From Streptomyces coeruleorubidus (GTDB lineage: Bacteria; Actinomycetota; Actinomycetes; Streptomycetales; Streptomycetaceae), in contig NZ_CP118527.1 of assembly GCF_028885415.1 (NCBI RefSeq), positions 1,116,001 through 1,180,000 on the forward strand: a stretch of DNA of 64,000 bases, written 5' to 3'. The translations under genes were made by a program, and so were the position numbers. Positions 19,266-27,006 of this stretch are shown here, piece after piece (the stretch's first letter is position 1; the number at the start of each line of letters is the position of its first letter). Below the pieces are notes generated by a model. That model saw only the letters and a list, made by a program, of their open reading frames with translations. It did not search any database and had not been told where the DNA came from.

Positions 19266-19300
19266 TTCCGCTTTACGGAATCAACAATCCGTAGAGCGAA
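19266..19300. promoter_or_regulatory. Paired palindromic operator upstream of the CitE-like gene
   Basis: TTCCG-CTTTA-CGGAA (19266-19280) is a perfect 15-bp dyad, and a second half-matching inverted copy (AATCCGTAGAGCGAA) follows at 19286-19300. Together they form a larger inverted repeat (CGCTTTACGGAAT versus CGCTCTACGGATT). The site is 20-50 bases upstream of the leftward ATG at 19247. Confidence 0.65.
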
Positions 19301-19442
19301 GTTATCGGCCGACCTTCGGCCTGGTCAACACCGTCTTGAAGTGGGGTTCCCCATCCTTCACCCTTGGTCACTGCCGACCCACCCTCTTCTTCCGTATTCA
19401 GAAGGCAAGCTTCATCCTGACGTGCAAGGGGAGGGAGATCAC

Positions 19443-20348
19443 GTGCCGAACGAGGTCGGAGTGACGCGCCGCCACGGGCTCAAGGCGGCGGCCGCCGCCG
19501 CCATCGCAGGACCGCTGCTCACCAGCGCGGGCCCCACACAGCCCGCTTCCGCCGGCGAGCACCCGGGCGCCCTGAACGTCATGACGTTCAACGTGCGCTT
19601 CGCGACCGTCGTCGACGAGACACCGCGCTGGGCCGTGCGCCGACCGGTGATGCGAGAACTGCTGCGCCGCGAGCGACCGCACGTCATCGGCACCCAGGAA
19701 GGGCTCTACCAGCAGCTGCGCATGATCGAGACAGATCTCGGCGGGCACTACGACTGGATCGGCACCGGACGTGGGGGCGGCAGCAAGGACGAGTTCATGG
19801 CGATCTTCTACGACACGCGCAGACTCGACCCGATCGAGTTCGATCACTTCTGGCTGTCCGACACCCCGAACACGATCGCCTCGAACACCTGGGGCGCAGA
19901 CTGGCTGCGCATGGTGACCTGGGTCCGTTTCGCCGATCTCGGCGACGGGGGACGGGAGTTCTACGTCCTCAACACCCACCTGGACAGCGTCAGCCAGTAC
20001 GCCCGGGAACGCTCGGCGGGGCTCATCGGCGAGACGATCGCCGGGTGGGACCGGTCGTTACCGGTCATCGTCACCGGCGACTTCAACGCGGACGCCCACG
20101 ACAACCGGGTGCACGACCTGATGCTGGACATCGGACTGGTGGACGCCTGGGACGCGGCGGCCTCGCGGAGTCCGGCGTACGGGACGCACCACGGCTACCG
20201 GGGGCTCAGGCCCGGCGGGCGGCGCATCGACTGGATCCTCACCACGCCCGGGGTGACCACGCACTGGGCCGGGATGAACACCTTCTCCGTGGACGGGACG
20301 TACCCGAGCGACCACCTGCCGGTGCAGGCCTCGATGACCCTGGGATGA
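19443..20348 (+). CDS. Secreted endonuclease/exonuclease/phosphatase-family protein
   Basis: 301-aa exported phosphoesterase. The N-terminus VTRRHGLKAAAAAAIAGPLL is a twin-arginine-like signal; mature protein starts after about residue 38. EEP-fold motifs are in order: LNVMTFNVRF, RPHVIGTQEGLYQQL (metal-binding Glu), EFYVLNTHLDS, LPVIVTGDFNADAHD (catalytic Asp/Asn), RIDWILTT and the catalytic YPSDHLPVQA near the end. All expected active-site residues are present. Substrates could be nucleic acids, sugar or phospholipid phosphates; none can be chosen from sequence. GGGAGGGAG precedes the GTG at 19443. Confidence 0.92.
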   Translation: MPNEVGVTRRHGLKAAAAAAIAGPLLTSAGPTQPASAGEHPGALNVMTFNVRFATVVDETPRWAVRRPVMRELLRRERPHVIGTQEGLYQQLRMIETDLGGHYDWIGTGRGGGSKDEFMAIFYDTRRLDPIEFDHFWLSDTPNTIASNTWGADWLRMVTWVRFADLGDGGREFYVLNTHLDSVSQYARERSAGLIGETIAGWDRSLPVIVTGDFNADAHDNRVHDLMLDIGLVDAWDAAASRSPAYGTHHGYRGLRPGGRRIDWILTTPGVTTHWAGMNTFSVDGTYPSDHLPVQASMTLG

Positions 20349-20352
20349 GAAG

Positions 20353-20386
20353 AGGCCCCCGTGACCGGCGAGGGTCACGGGGGCCT
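20353..20386. terminator. Bidirectional hairpin terminator between phosphoesterase and etfA
   Basis: 14-bp perfect stem AGGCCCCCGTGACC / GGTCACGGGGGCCT with a 6-nt loop, 5 bases after the rightward stop and 18 bases after the leftward etfA stop, so it can serve both converging genes. Confidence 0.85.
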
Positions 20387-20404
20387 GCTGCGGCCGAGAG
20401 GCGA

Positions 20405-21367
20405 TCAGCCCTTGCGGGTCTTGATCTCCTCGGTCAGGGCCGGGACGACGTCGAACAGGTCGCCGACGACGCCGTAGTCGACGAGGTCGAAGATCGGAGC
20501 CTCGGCGTCCTTGTTGATCGCCACGATCGTCTTCGAGGTCTGCATACCGGCACGGTGCTGGATCGCGCCGGAGATGCCCGAGGCGATGTACAGCTGCGGG
20601 GAAACGCTCTTGCCGGTCTGGCCGACCTGGTTGGTGTGCGGGTACCAGCCGGCGTCCACCGCGGCACGCGAGGCGCCCACGGCCGCGCCGAGCGAGTCGG
20701 CGAGGGCCTCGATGATCGCGAAGTTCTCCGCGCCGTTGACGCCACGGCCACCGGAGACCACGATCGCGGCCTCGGTCAGCTCCGGACGGCCCGTCGACTC
20801 ACGCGGCGTGCGACCGGTGATCTTCGTGCCGGTGGCCTGGGCGGAGAAGGTCACGGACAGGGCCTCGACCGCACCGGCGGCCGGGGCGGGCTCCACGGCG
20901 GCGCTGTTCGGCTTGACCGTGATGACCGGCGTGCCCTTGGAGACACGGGACTTGGTGGTGAAGGACGCGGCGAACACCGACTGCGTGGCCACCGGGCCCT
21001 CGTCGCCGGCCTCGAGGTCGACGGCGTCGGTGATGATGCCGGACCCCAGACGCAGCGCCAGACGGGCGGCGATCTCCTTGCCCTCGGCGGAGGACGGGAC
21101 CAGGACCGCGGCCGGGGACACTTCGGCAACCGCGGCCTGGAGGGCGTCCACCTTCGGTACGACCAAGTAGTCGGCGTACTCGGACGCCTCGTGCGTGAGC
21201 ACCTTCACCGCGCCGTGCTCGGCGAGCGCGGCGGCGGTGTCGGCGGCGCCGTTGCCCAGCGCGACGGCGACCGGCTCGCCGATGCGGCGGGCCAGGGTCA
21301 GCAGCTCCAGGGTGGGCTTGCGGACGGCACCGTCCACGTGGTCGACGTAGACGAGAACTTCAGCCAT
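20405..21367 (-). CDS. etfA: Electron transfer flavoprotein alpha subunit
   Basis: 320-aa FAD-binding subunit of ETF, which takes electrons from acyl-CoA and other dehydrogenases and passes them to ETF-quinone oxidoreductase. The N-terminal half ([20 protein letters not shown]) is the ETF fold. The C-terminal FAD domain has [20 protein letters not shown] and the family signature region [20 protein letters not shown] followed by [17 protein letters not shown]. Length is typical. It follows etfB with a 55-base gap on the same strand. Confidence 0.97.
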   Translation of the reverse strand: MAEVLVYVDHVDGAVRKPTLELLTLARRIGEPVAVALGNGAADTAAALAEHGAVKVLTHEASEYADYLVVPKVDALQAAVAEVSPAAVLVPSSAEGKEIAARLALRLGSGIITDAVDLEAGDEGPVATQSVFAASFTTKSRVSKGTPVITVKPNSAAVEPAPAAGAVEALSVTFSAQATGTKITGRTPRESTGRPELTEAAIVVSGGRGVNGAENFAIIEALADSLGAAVGASRAAVDAGWYPHTNQVGQTGKSVSPQLYIASGISGAIQHRAGMQTSKTIVAINKDAEAPIFDLVDYGVVGDLFDVVPALTEEIKTRKG

Positions 21368-21422
21368 GGGACTTCTTCTCTCCTGCTTGCGAAAGATGAG
21401 GGGCGGTCAGCGAATGCGGGGC

Positions 21423-22211
21423 TCAGATGAACTTCTGGCCCGCGAGGAACTCAGCGAGCTGCTTGCCGCCCTCGCCCTCGTCCTTGACGATCGTGCCCGC
21501 GGTGCGGGCCGGGCGCTCGGCCACGTTCTCGACCGTGGTGTAGGCGCCCTCCAGGCCGACCTCCTCGGCCTCGATGTCGAGGTCGGACAGGTCCCAGGAC
21601 TCCACCGGCTTCTTCTTGGCCGCCATGATGCCCTTGAAGGACGGGTAACGCGCCTCGCCCGACTGGTCGGTGACCGACACGACCGCCGGCAGGGACGCCT
21701 CAAGGTTCTCGGAAGCGGCGTCGCCGTCCCGGCGGCCCTTGACCGTGCCGTCCTCGACCGATACCTCGGAGAGCAGGGTCACCTGCGGCACGCCCAGACG
21801 CTCGGCGAGCAGCGCGGGGACGACGCCCATGGTGCCGTCGGTGGAAGCCATGCCGGAGATCACCAGGTCGTAGCCGGCCTTCTCGATGGCCTTGGCCAGG
21901 ACCAGGGAGGTGCCGATGGCGTCGGTGCCGTGGATGTCGTCGTCCTCGACGTGGATCGCCTTGTCGGCGCCCATGGACAGCGCCTTGCGCAGGGCGTCCT
22001 TGGCGTCCTCGGGGCCCACCGTCAGGACGGTGATCTCCACGTCGTCGTCGGAGTTCTCGGAGATCTGCAGCGCCTGCTCGACCGCGTACTCGTCGAGCTC
22101 GGAGAGCAGACCGTCCACGTCGTCCCGGTCGACGGTCAGGTCATCGGCGAAGTGCCGGTCGCCAGTGGCGTCGGGCACGTACTTCACAGTGACAACGATC
22201 CTCAAGCTCAC
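21423..22211 (-). CDS. etfB: Electron transfer flavoprotein beta subunit
   Basis: 262-aa AMP-binding subunit that pairs with EtfA. Sequence marks: SLRIVVTVKYVPDATG at the start, EYAVEQALQISE, DVEITVLTVGPEDAKDALRKAL, DLVISGMASTDGTMGVVPAL (nucleotide-binding) and VSVTDQSGEARYPSFKGIMA (recognition loop). GTG start with AGGAGA 6-7 bases upstream. First gene of the etfBA operon. The leader carries a perfect 9-bp stem (22240-22263) and a TACT/AGTA palindrome (22319-22330), suggesting regulation linked to acyl-CoA metabolism. Confidence 0.97.
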   Translation of the reverse strand: MSLRIVVTVKYVPDATGDRHFADDLTVDRDDVDGLLSELDEYAVEQALQISENSDDDVEITVLTVGPEDAKDALRKALSMGADKAIHVEDDDIHGTDAIGTSLVLAKAIEKAGYDLVISGMASTDGTMGVVPALLAERLGVPQVTLLSEVSVEDGTVKGRRDGDAASENLEASLPAVVSVTDQSGEARYPSFKGIMAAKKKPVESWDLSDLDIEAEEVGLEGAYTTVENVAERPARTAGTIVKDEGEGGKQLAEFLAGQKFI

Positions 22212-22239
22212 GCCGGCTCTCCTACTGCATCGTCATTTC

Positions 22240-22263
22240 ATGCTGCCTACTCGCAGGCAGCAT
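22240..22263 (-). promoter_or_regulatory. Inverted repeat in the etfB leader
   Basis: ATGCTGCCT / AGGCAGCAT, 9 bp perfect, 6-base loop, 29 bases upstream of the etfB start. It can fold as an RNA hairpin in the 5' leader or serve as a protein-binding site. Confidence 0.55.
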
Positions 22264-22318
22264 AGGCGCCTCAAGCGGCCGATCCCGGTCGGGGCGACCC
22301 ACGCTCCGAGCGAAATAT

Positions 22319-22330
22319 TACTCGTCAGTA
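22319..22330. promoter_or_regulatory. Palindrome at a possible etfB promoter
   Basis: TACT-CGTC-AGTA. On the minus strand it overlaps TAATAT (22320-22315), a good -10 candidate. The dyad resembles sites of TetR-type regulators of fatty-acid genes, but the regulator is not in this window. The rest of the 218-bp gap upstream of etfB holds no supported gene. Confidence 0.45.
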
Positions 22331-22429
22331 CATCCAGTTCGTTCCCGCTAAGCAAGCGCTTTGAACTGTGACCTTCGCAACGCAGCGTAACCGGAACTCG
22401 ACGGTCCCGCAGCCCGGGGGACATGCGGA

Positions 22430-23008
22430 TCAGTCGCGCAGGCGGTTGAAACGTCCCTGGTGGTAGAGGAGCGGCCGGCCGGTGCCCGTGGCGTCGCCGT
22501 GCATCACCTCCGCGATCACGATCCGGTGGTCGCCGGCGGGCACGCGCGTCACGACCCGGCCCACCAGCCAGGCCGGCACACCGTCGAGCACGGGGACCCC
22601 CTCGGGCCCCTCCCGCCAGGCGGTGGGCGGCGCGAAGCGGTCGGCTCCGCTGCGGGCGAAGGTGGCGGCCAGCTGCTGCTGATGCTCGCCGAGGATGTGG
22701 ACGCCGACGTGGTCGGCCGCCGCGATCGCGGGCCAGCTCGAGGAGCCGGTGCCGACGCCGAAGGACAGCAGGGGCGGCTCGGCGGAGACGGAGGCGAGGG
22801 AGGTGGCGGTGAAGCCCACCGGACCGGTGTCGCCACGGGCGGTGATCACGGCGACCCCTGCCGCGTGCCGCCGGAAGACCGAGCGCAGGAGGTCGGGCGT
22901 GGCGAGAAGGTCCGCAGGCATGAGGTCAGGCTGACGATAAATGGTTGCCGCAGTCAAGTGCGTTCCCTGATGTGGGAGATGACTCACTGACGGGGTCGCG
23001 TCCGTCAC
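22430..23008 (-). CDS. Flavin reductase-like FMN-binding protein
   Basis: 192-aa protein of the flavin reductase-like (split-barrel) family that supplies reduced FMN/FAD to monooxygenases or acts as a small flavoprotein. Motifs: LRSVFRRHAAGVAVITARGD, GPVGFTATSLASVSAEPPLL (flavin binding) and HILGEHQQQLAATFARSGAD. The end (GDATGTGRPLLYHQGRFNRL) is typical of the family. The GTG start at 23008 overlaps the stop of the upstream thioredoxin gene as GTGA, so the two are coupled. ATG 22924 is a shorter alternative. The partner monooxygenase is not in view. Confidence 0.9.
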   Translation of the reverse strand: MTDATPSVSHLPHQGTHLTAATIYRQPDLMPADLLATPDLLRSVFRRHAAGVAVITARGDTGPVGFTATSLASVSAEPPLLSFGVGTGSSSWPAIAAADHVGVHILGEHQQQLAATFARSGADRFAPPTAWREGPEGVPVLDGVPAWLVGRVVTRVPAGDHRIVIAEVMHGDATGTGRPLLYHQGRFNRLRD

Positions 23009-23418
23009 ACCGCCTCCCCCAGCGCGGCGATCACATCCGCCTTGCGCGGCTGCCCGGTGGCCCGCCGCACCACCCGGCCATCGGCGTCGAGGACCAGCAC
23101 GGTCGGGGTCTTGAGGATGTCCAGCCGTCGTACGAGGTCCAGGTGCGCCTCGGCGTCGATCTCGACGTGGGTCACACCCGGGACCATGCCGGCGACCTCG
23201 CCGAGGACCCGCCGGGTCGCCCGGCAGGGCGCGCAGAACGCGCTGGAGAACTGCACGAGTGTGGCCCGCTCGCCCAGTTCCGCGCCCAGCTCGGCCGCGT
23301 CCAGCCGCTTGCCGTCGTCCCGCCCGCGCACCCGCACTCTCCCGCTCCGCCGCCGTTGCAGCACTCCGTAGGCGCTCGCCGCCGCGAGCACCAGTACGCA
23401 CACCACCAGTCCGGTCAT
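23005..23418 (-). CDS. Membrane-anchored thioredoxin-like protein
   Basis: 137 aa. The N-terminus MTGLVVCVLVLAAASAYGVL is an uncleaved membrane anchor, followed by a basic linker (QRRRSGRVRVRGRDDGKR) and a thioredoxin domain with the active-site pair FCAPCRATRRVL (Cys near residues 62 and 65) and cis-Pro context KTPTVLVLDADG. It should perform dithiol-disulfide exchange at the membrane. It is coupled by GTGA to the flavin reductase and divergent from a DUF4395 membrane protein, a common actinobacterial neighbour. Confidence 0.9.
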   Translation of the reverse strand: MTGLVVCVLVLAAASAYGVLQRRRSGRVRVRGRDDGKRLDAAELGAELGERATLVQFSSAFCAPCRATRRVLGEVAGMVPGVTHVEIDAEAHLDLVRRLDILKTPTVLVLDADGRVVRRATGQPRKADVIAALGEAV

Positions 23419-23496
23419 CACCTGCTGCAAGCGTTCACGAGACCGCAAAGATTCCCGCCCTTCCCGCGGGCCCGTACTGCGGAATGCTTGGTTCCC

Positions 23497-23913
23497 ATGG
23501 ACATCGATGTGAGAGGGCCGCGTTTCGGTGCGGCCGTGACGACCGTCGTCCTGGCGGTCGTCCTGGTCACGGGGAGCGCGTGGCTGCTGGCCTGGCAGAC
23601 GCTGGCGTTCCTGCTGGGCGCGGCGGGCGGGGTGACCCGGTCGCCCTACGGCCTGCTGTTCCGGAAGGCCGTGCGGCCGCGACTCGGGCCGCCGACCGCG
23701 TTCGAGGCGCCCGAACCGCCGCGTTTCGCCCAGGCGGTGGGGCTGGTTTTCGCCGGGCTCGGGCTCGTGGGCTACACCCTGGGGCCCGGCTGGCTGGGTC
23801 TCGCGGCGACCGGCGCCGCGCTCGCGGCCGCCTTCCTGAACGCCGTGTTCGGGTACTGCCTGGGATGCGAGATGTACCTGCTCATGCGGCGGGTGACGGT
23901 ACGCGCGGAGTAA
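23497..23913 (+). CDS. DUF4395 family membrane protein
   Basis: 138-aa protein with hydrophobic segments at about residues 15-43, 78-98 and 100-122, basic loops and a cysteine pair FGYCLGCEMYLLMRR near the C-terminus. DUF4395 proteins are commonly found beside membrane thioredoxins, and the CxxC-type pair in a membrane helix suggests a redox partner. That role is inferred from context. ATG start at 23497 lies 79 bases from the divergent thioredoxin start. Confidence 0.85.
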   Translation: MDIDVRGPRFGAAVTTVVLAVVLVTGSAWLLAWQTLAFLLGAAGGVTRSPYGLLFRKAVRPRLGPPTAFEAPEPPRFAQAVGLVFAGLGLVGYTLGPGWLGLAATGAALAAAFLNAVFGYCLGCEMYLLMRRVTVRAE

Positions 23914-24098
23914 TGGGGGCGTAAAAGCACGAGGTGGGATCCGCGGCGACGTGACGAGAATCTCCTCACGCGCGGGCACGGGGACTGGCTACCCGGCCGT
24001 TCTTCGGGCACGATCTGCGACAAGCCGTAAACCTACGGCTGCGTAACTTTCCACTGGGAATCCCTTCCCAGGCAGAGCAGGAAGGGTCCGACCCGCCC

Positions 24099-24827
24099 AT
24101 GGCAGAGCTCGTCTACCGTCCCGTCGTCGGTTTCGCCCGCACGCTGTTCAAGGCGTGGGACCTCAAGATCGACTGCCAGGGTTCGGAGAACATCCCGCGC
24201 TCGGGCGGCGCCGTGCTGGTGAGCAACCACATCAGCTACCTGGACTTCGTCTTCAACGGCCTGGCGGCCCTGCCTCAGAAACGTCTCGTGCGCTTCATGG
24301 CGAAGGAGTCCGTCTTCCGCCACAAGATCTCGGGCCCGCTGATGCGCGGGATGAAGCACATCCCCGTGGACCGCAAGCAGGGCGAGGCGGCCTACGCGCA
24401 CGCCCTGGACTCGCTGCGGTCGGGCGAGATCGTCGGGGTCTTCCCGGAGGCGACCATCTCGCAGTCGTTCACACTGAAGAGCTTCAAGTCGGGCGCCGCG
24501 CGCATGGCCCAGGAGGCCGGCGTCCCGCTGGTCCCGATGGCGGTGTGGGGCACGCAGCGGCTGTGGACCAAGGGCCACCCCCGCAACTTCAAGCGCAGCC
24601 ACATCCCCATCACGATCCGGGTCGGCGAGGCGATCGAGGCCTCCCGCGACAAGTACGCGGGCGCGATCACCCGTCAGCTGCGCGGGCGCGTCCAGGAACT
24701 CCTCGAGGCCGCCCAGCGCGCCTACCCCGTACGCCCGAAGGGCCCGGACGACACTTGGTGGATGCCGGCCCACCTCGGCGGCACGGCTCCGACGCCGGAG
24801 CAGGTGCGGGAGGCCGAGGCGCACTGA
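24099..24827 (+). CDS. 1-acyl-sn-glycerol-3-phosphate acyltransferase (PlsC family)
   Basis: 242-aa acyltransferase of phospholipid synthesis. The catalytic HX4D motif is NHISYLDFV (about residues 42-50), the phosphate/glycerol motif GVFPEATISQSFTLKSF (about 112-128), and VPLVPMAVWG closes the core. A short N-terminal amphipathic segment could bind the membrane. The C-terminal extension (RPKGPDDTWWMPAHLGG) is typical of actinobacterial members. It probably transfers an acyl chain to lysophosphatidic acid, though members with other glycolipid acceptors exist. Confidence 0.93.
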   Translation: MAELVYRPVVGFARTLFKAWDLKIDCQGSENIPRSGGAVLVSNHISYLDFVFNGLAALPQKRLVRFMAKESVFRHKISGPLMRGMKHIPVDRKQGEAAYAHALDSLRSGEIVGVFPEATISQSFTLKSFKSGAARMAQEAGVPLVPMAVWGTQRLWTKGHPRNFKRSHIPITIRVGEAIEASRDKYAGAITRQLRGRVQELLEAAQRAYPVRPKGPDDTWWMPAHLGGTAPTPEQVREAEAH

Positions 24828-24864
24828 CCCCCGGAGGTGACCGGCCCGGGCTCGCGGTCCTGCC

Positions 24865-25437
24865 TCAGAGTGCGGTGGGGAGCGTCTCCCACAAGTGGGG
24901 CCGGTCGCGGGCTGCTTTGAGGGTGTCGAGTACGACCGGGTGAGGCGCGGCATACAGCACCGGACAGTCCGTCTCACCGGACGCCGTATCGGGCGTGAAG
25001 GCGAGCCGCTCGCCGTCCAGGGAGAACTGCGCGTCCACACCCGGCTTGTTGCCCCGGGGGTCCTGCCGGTGCCATGCACCGTTGAACCGGACGGCGACCA
25101 AGCCGTGCACCACGTCGAGCTTCTGGTAGCACAACGCGGTCGGGATGTCCTCGGCCCGTAGCAGCGCCGCGAGCGCGTGGGCCTTGGCGTAGCAGATGCC
25201 GGTGCGCTGTTCCAGGACATCACTGGCGCGCCAGGTGACGCGGAGATCGCCCGAATCCTGCGAGTGCGCAATGGTGTCGCGCACGAACTCGAACGCCGCC
25301 TGCGCATACTCATACGAGTTCGCCACACCCCTGGCCAGCTTGGCCGCCGCCTCGCGAACGACCGGATGGTGATGGTCTATCGCCTCGTCAGCGGCCAAGT
25401 AGGCGGAGAGGTCGGGGGTTTCCTGGATCAGCTGCAT
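24865..25437 (-). CDS. Transglutaminase-like cysteine protease-fold protein
   Basis: 190-aa protein from ATG 25437 (MQLIQETPDLSAYLAADEAI). The catalytic triad of the transglutaminase-like fold is visible: Cys in QRTGICYAKAHALAALLR, His in KLDVVHGLVAVRF and Asp in AWHRQDPRGN. The N-terminal helical part contains EYAQAAFEFVRDTIAHSQD. Such soluble bacterial proteins are probably peptidases or amidases; the substrate is unknown. A first Met at 25464 would add nine unlikely residues. The gene is convergent with the acyltransferase. Confidence 0.9.
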   Translation of the reverse strand: MQLIQETPDLSAYLAADEAIDHHHPVVREAAAKLARGVANSYEYAQAAFEFVRDTIAHSQDSGDLRVTWRASDVLEQRTGICYAKAHALAALLRAEDIPTALCYQKLDVVHGLVAVRFNGAWHRQDPRGNKPGVDAQFSLDGERLAFTPDTASGETDCPVLYAAPHPVVLDTLKAARDRPHLWETLPTAL

Positions 25438-25611
25438 GCAGGCAGAGCATAGGGATGAGATCACCCCTGGGTCAATTCATTTTCGAGCGTCCGTATATCT
25501 ATGCATCGGCTGGAAGAACGGCTGAACCCCGCCGCAACCACCCGCCCGGCCACAACCCTTCCCCCGCGCCACCGGTCTCGGCCTCCGCAGATCCGTGACA
25601 AGGGGGAAGAC

Positions 25612-26982
25612 ATGAAGGACCCACACCGCCTGCTCGGCGCCGCGCTCGTGAGTTGCGCCCTGGCGGCGGCCGGAATCGGGGCCGGGCCCGCGTACGCCCA
25701 GGAGAACCAGCTGTGGATCAGCGCGCCCTACGAGACGGTGCTGCCGGGCGCGGACGGGGACGGCGGCGCGCGTGAGCGCAGCCTGGCCGTGGAGGTCAGC
25801 CGCGACGTCGCCGACGACAGGGTCCCGGCCGGGCGACTGACCGTCGACATCAGCGAGATCGCCTCGTTCGCGCGGGTGTCCTGGCCGGCGAACTGCGAAC
25901 CCGAGTCGGAGGTCAGGGCGGTCTGCGACTTCCCCGAGATGCCCGTCGGGACGGAGAGCGTGCCGGCCGCCGTGTTCGGGCTGCGCGCGCTGCCGGGAGC
26001 GGACGCCGGCGCCTCGGGGTACGTGCGCTACTCGGCCGTCGCCGGAGAGGCGACGTCCCACCCGGCCGAGACCCGCGTCGGCGTGGGCGACGGCCCGGAC
26101 CTCGGCCTCAGTCAGGCCGACTACCAGCACGGCCTCAGGCCGGGCTCGAAGACCGGCGTGCGCGCCACGGTCTCCAACAGCGGCAACCGCACCGCGGAGC
26201 GCACACTGCTGTGGCTCAACGCCTCGTACGGGCTGCGTTTCGAGGAGCGGCACGCCAACTGCGAGTACCGGGAGCACCACACCGGTACGTCCGCCCTGTG
26301 CGTGCTGGACGAGGCGGTGGCACCGGGGCAGCAGTACGCGCTGGACACCGGTCTCGGCGTGGGCCGCAAGGCGCTGTACGAGCGGTTCGACCACGCCGTC
26401 CATCCGTACTCCGACGAGGCGCTGGAGGAGATGCGCGGCGAGGGGACGTGGACCCGGGGCACGGGCGCCGAGCTGGACCTGCGTCCCGTGGCCGCCACCC
26501 GGGCCGCGGCAGCGGAGTCCGACATCGACCCGCAGGACAACTACCGGACCGTCATGCTCAACGCCCGGAACACCGCCGACCTGAAGCTCACCGACAGCAG
26601 GGTGAGCGGGGCCGCCGGTGACACCGTGACCGCCCGGGTCACCGTGCACAACCGCGGTCCGGCCTGGGTGGCGTCGCTGGGTGCGGGCGCCGCCGTGGCG
26701 AAGGTGCGGTTCCAGGCGCCGGAGGGGACCACGGTGACGGGGCTGCCGGAGGAGGACTGCTGGACCTCGGCGGACGGCACGTCCCCCACGACCTACTACT
26801 GCAGGACGCCGATCTACCTGCACGACAAGGCGTCGCACACCTTCGAGATCCCCTTGCGGATCGACCGGGTGGTGCGCGGCGCACACACCACCGTCGCCAC
26901 CGTCAACGACGATCCCGAGCTGAGCATCGGGAAGTTCGACCCGAACCTGCGCAACAACAGCGCAAGGATCGTCGTCAACTGA
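25612..26982 (+). CDS. Secreted cell-surface-type protein with beta-sandwich (CARDB/DUF11-like) repeats
   Basis: 456-aa exported protein. Signal peptide MKDPHRLLGAALVSCALAAA with cleavage after AYA near residue 28; GGGGAAGAC precedes the ATG. The mature protein has no catalytic motif but contains repeated beta-rich modules: VGVGDGPDLGLSQADY leads into TGVRATVSNSGNRTAERTLL, and a last module NTADLKLTDSRVSGAAGDTV, TARVTVHNRGPAW. These resemble CARDB or DUF11 domains found in adhesive or wall-linked proteins. There is no LPXTG motif or terminal membrane helix, so the protein is probably released. Function unknown. Confidence 0.82.
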   Translation: MKDPHRLLGAALVSCALAAAGIGAGPAYAQENQLWISAPYETVLPGADGDGGARERSLAVEVSRDVADDRVPAGRLTVDISEIASFARVSWPANCEPESEVRAVCDFPEMPVGTESVPAAVFGLRALPGADAGASGYVRYSAVAGEATSHPAETRVGVGDGPDLGLSQADYQHGLRPGSKTGVRATVSNSGNRTAERTLLWLNASYGLRFEERHANCEYREHHTGTSALCVLDEAVAPGQQYALDTGLGVGRKALYERFDHAVHPYSDEALEEMRGEGTWTRGTGAELDLRPVAATRAAAAESDIDPQDNYRTVMLNARNTADLKLTDSRVSGAAGDTVTARVTVHNRGPAWVASLGAGAAVAKVRFQAPEGTTVTGLPEEDCWTSADGTSPTTYYCRTPIYLHDKASHTFEIPLRIDRVVRGAHTTVATVNDDPELSIGKFDPNLRNNSARIVVN

Positions 26983-27006
26983 CGCGGCAGCCGTGAGGAG
27001 GTGGCC

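Noticed and set aside
17889..19442. Long + strand frame opposite the CitE-like gene
   Set aside because: Shadow of the coding strand; the real phosphoesterase begins at 19443 with its signal peptide and ribosome site.
22233..22424. A 63-codon minus frame in the etfB leader
   Set aside because: It spans the hairpin and palindrome, has no family resemblance and poor codon pattern.
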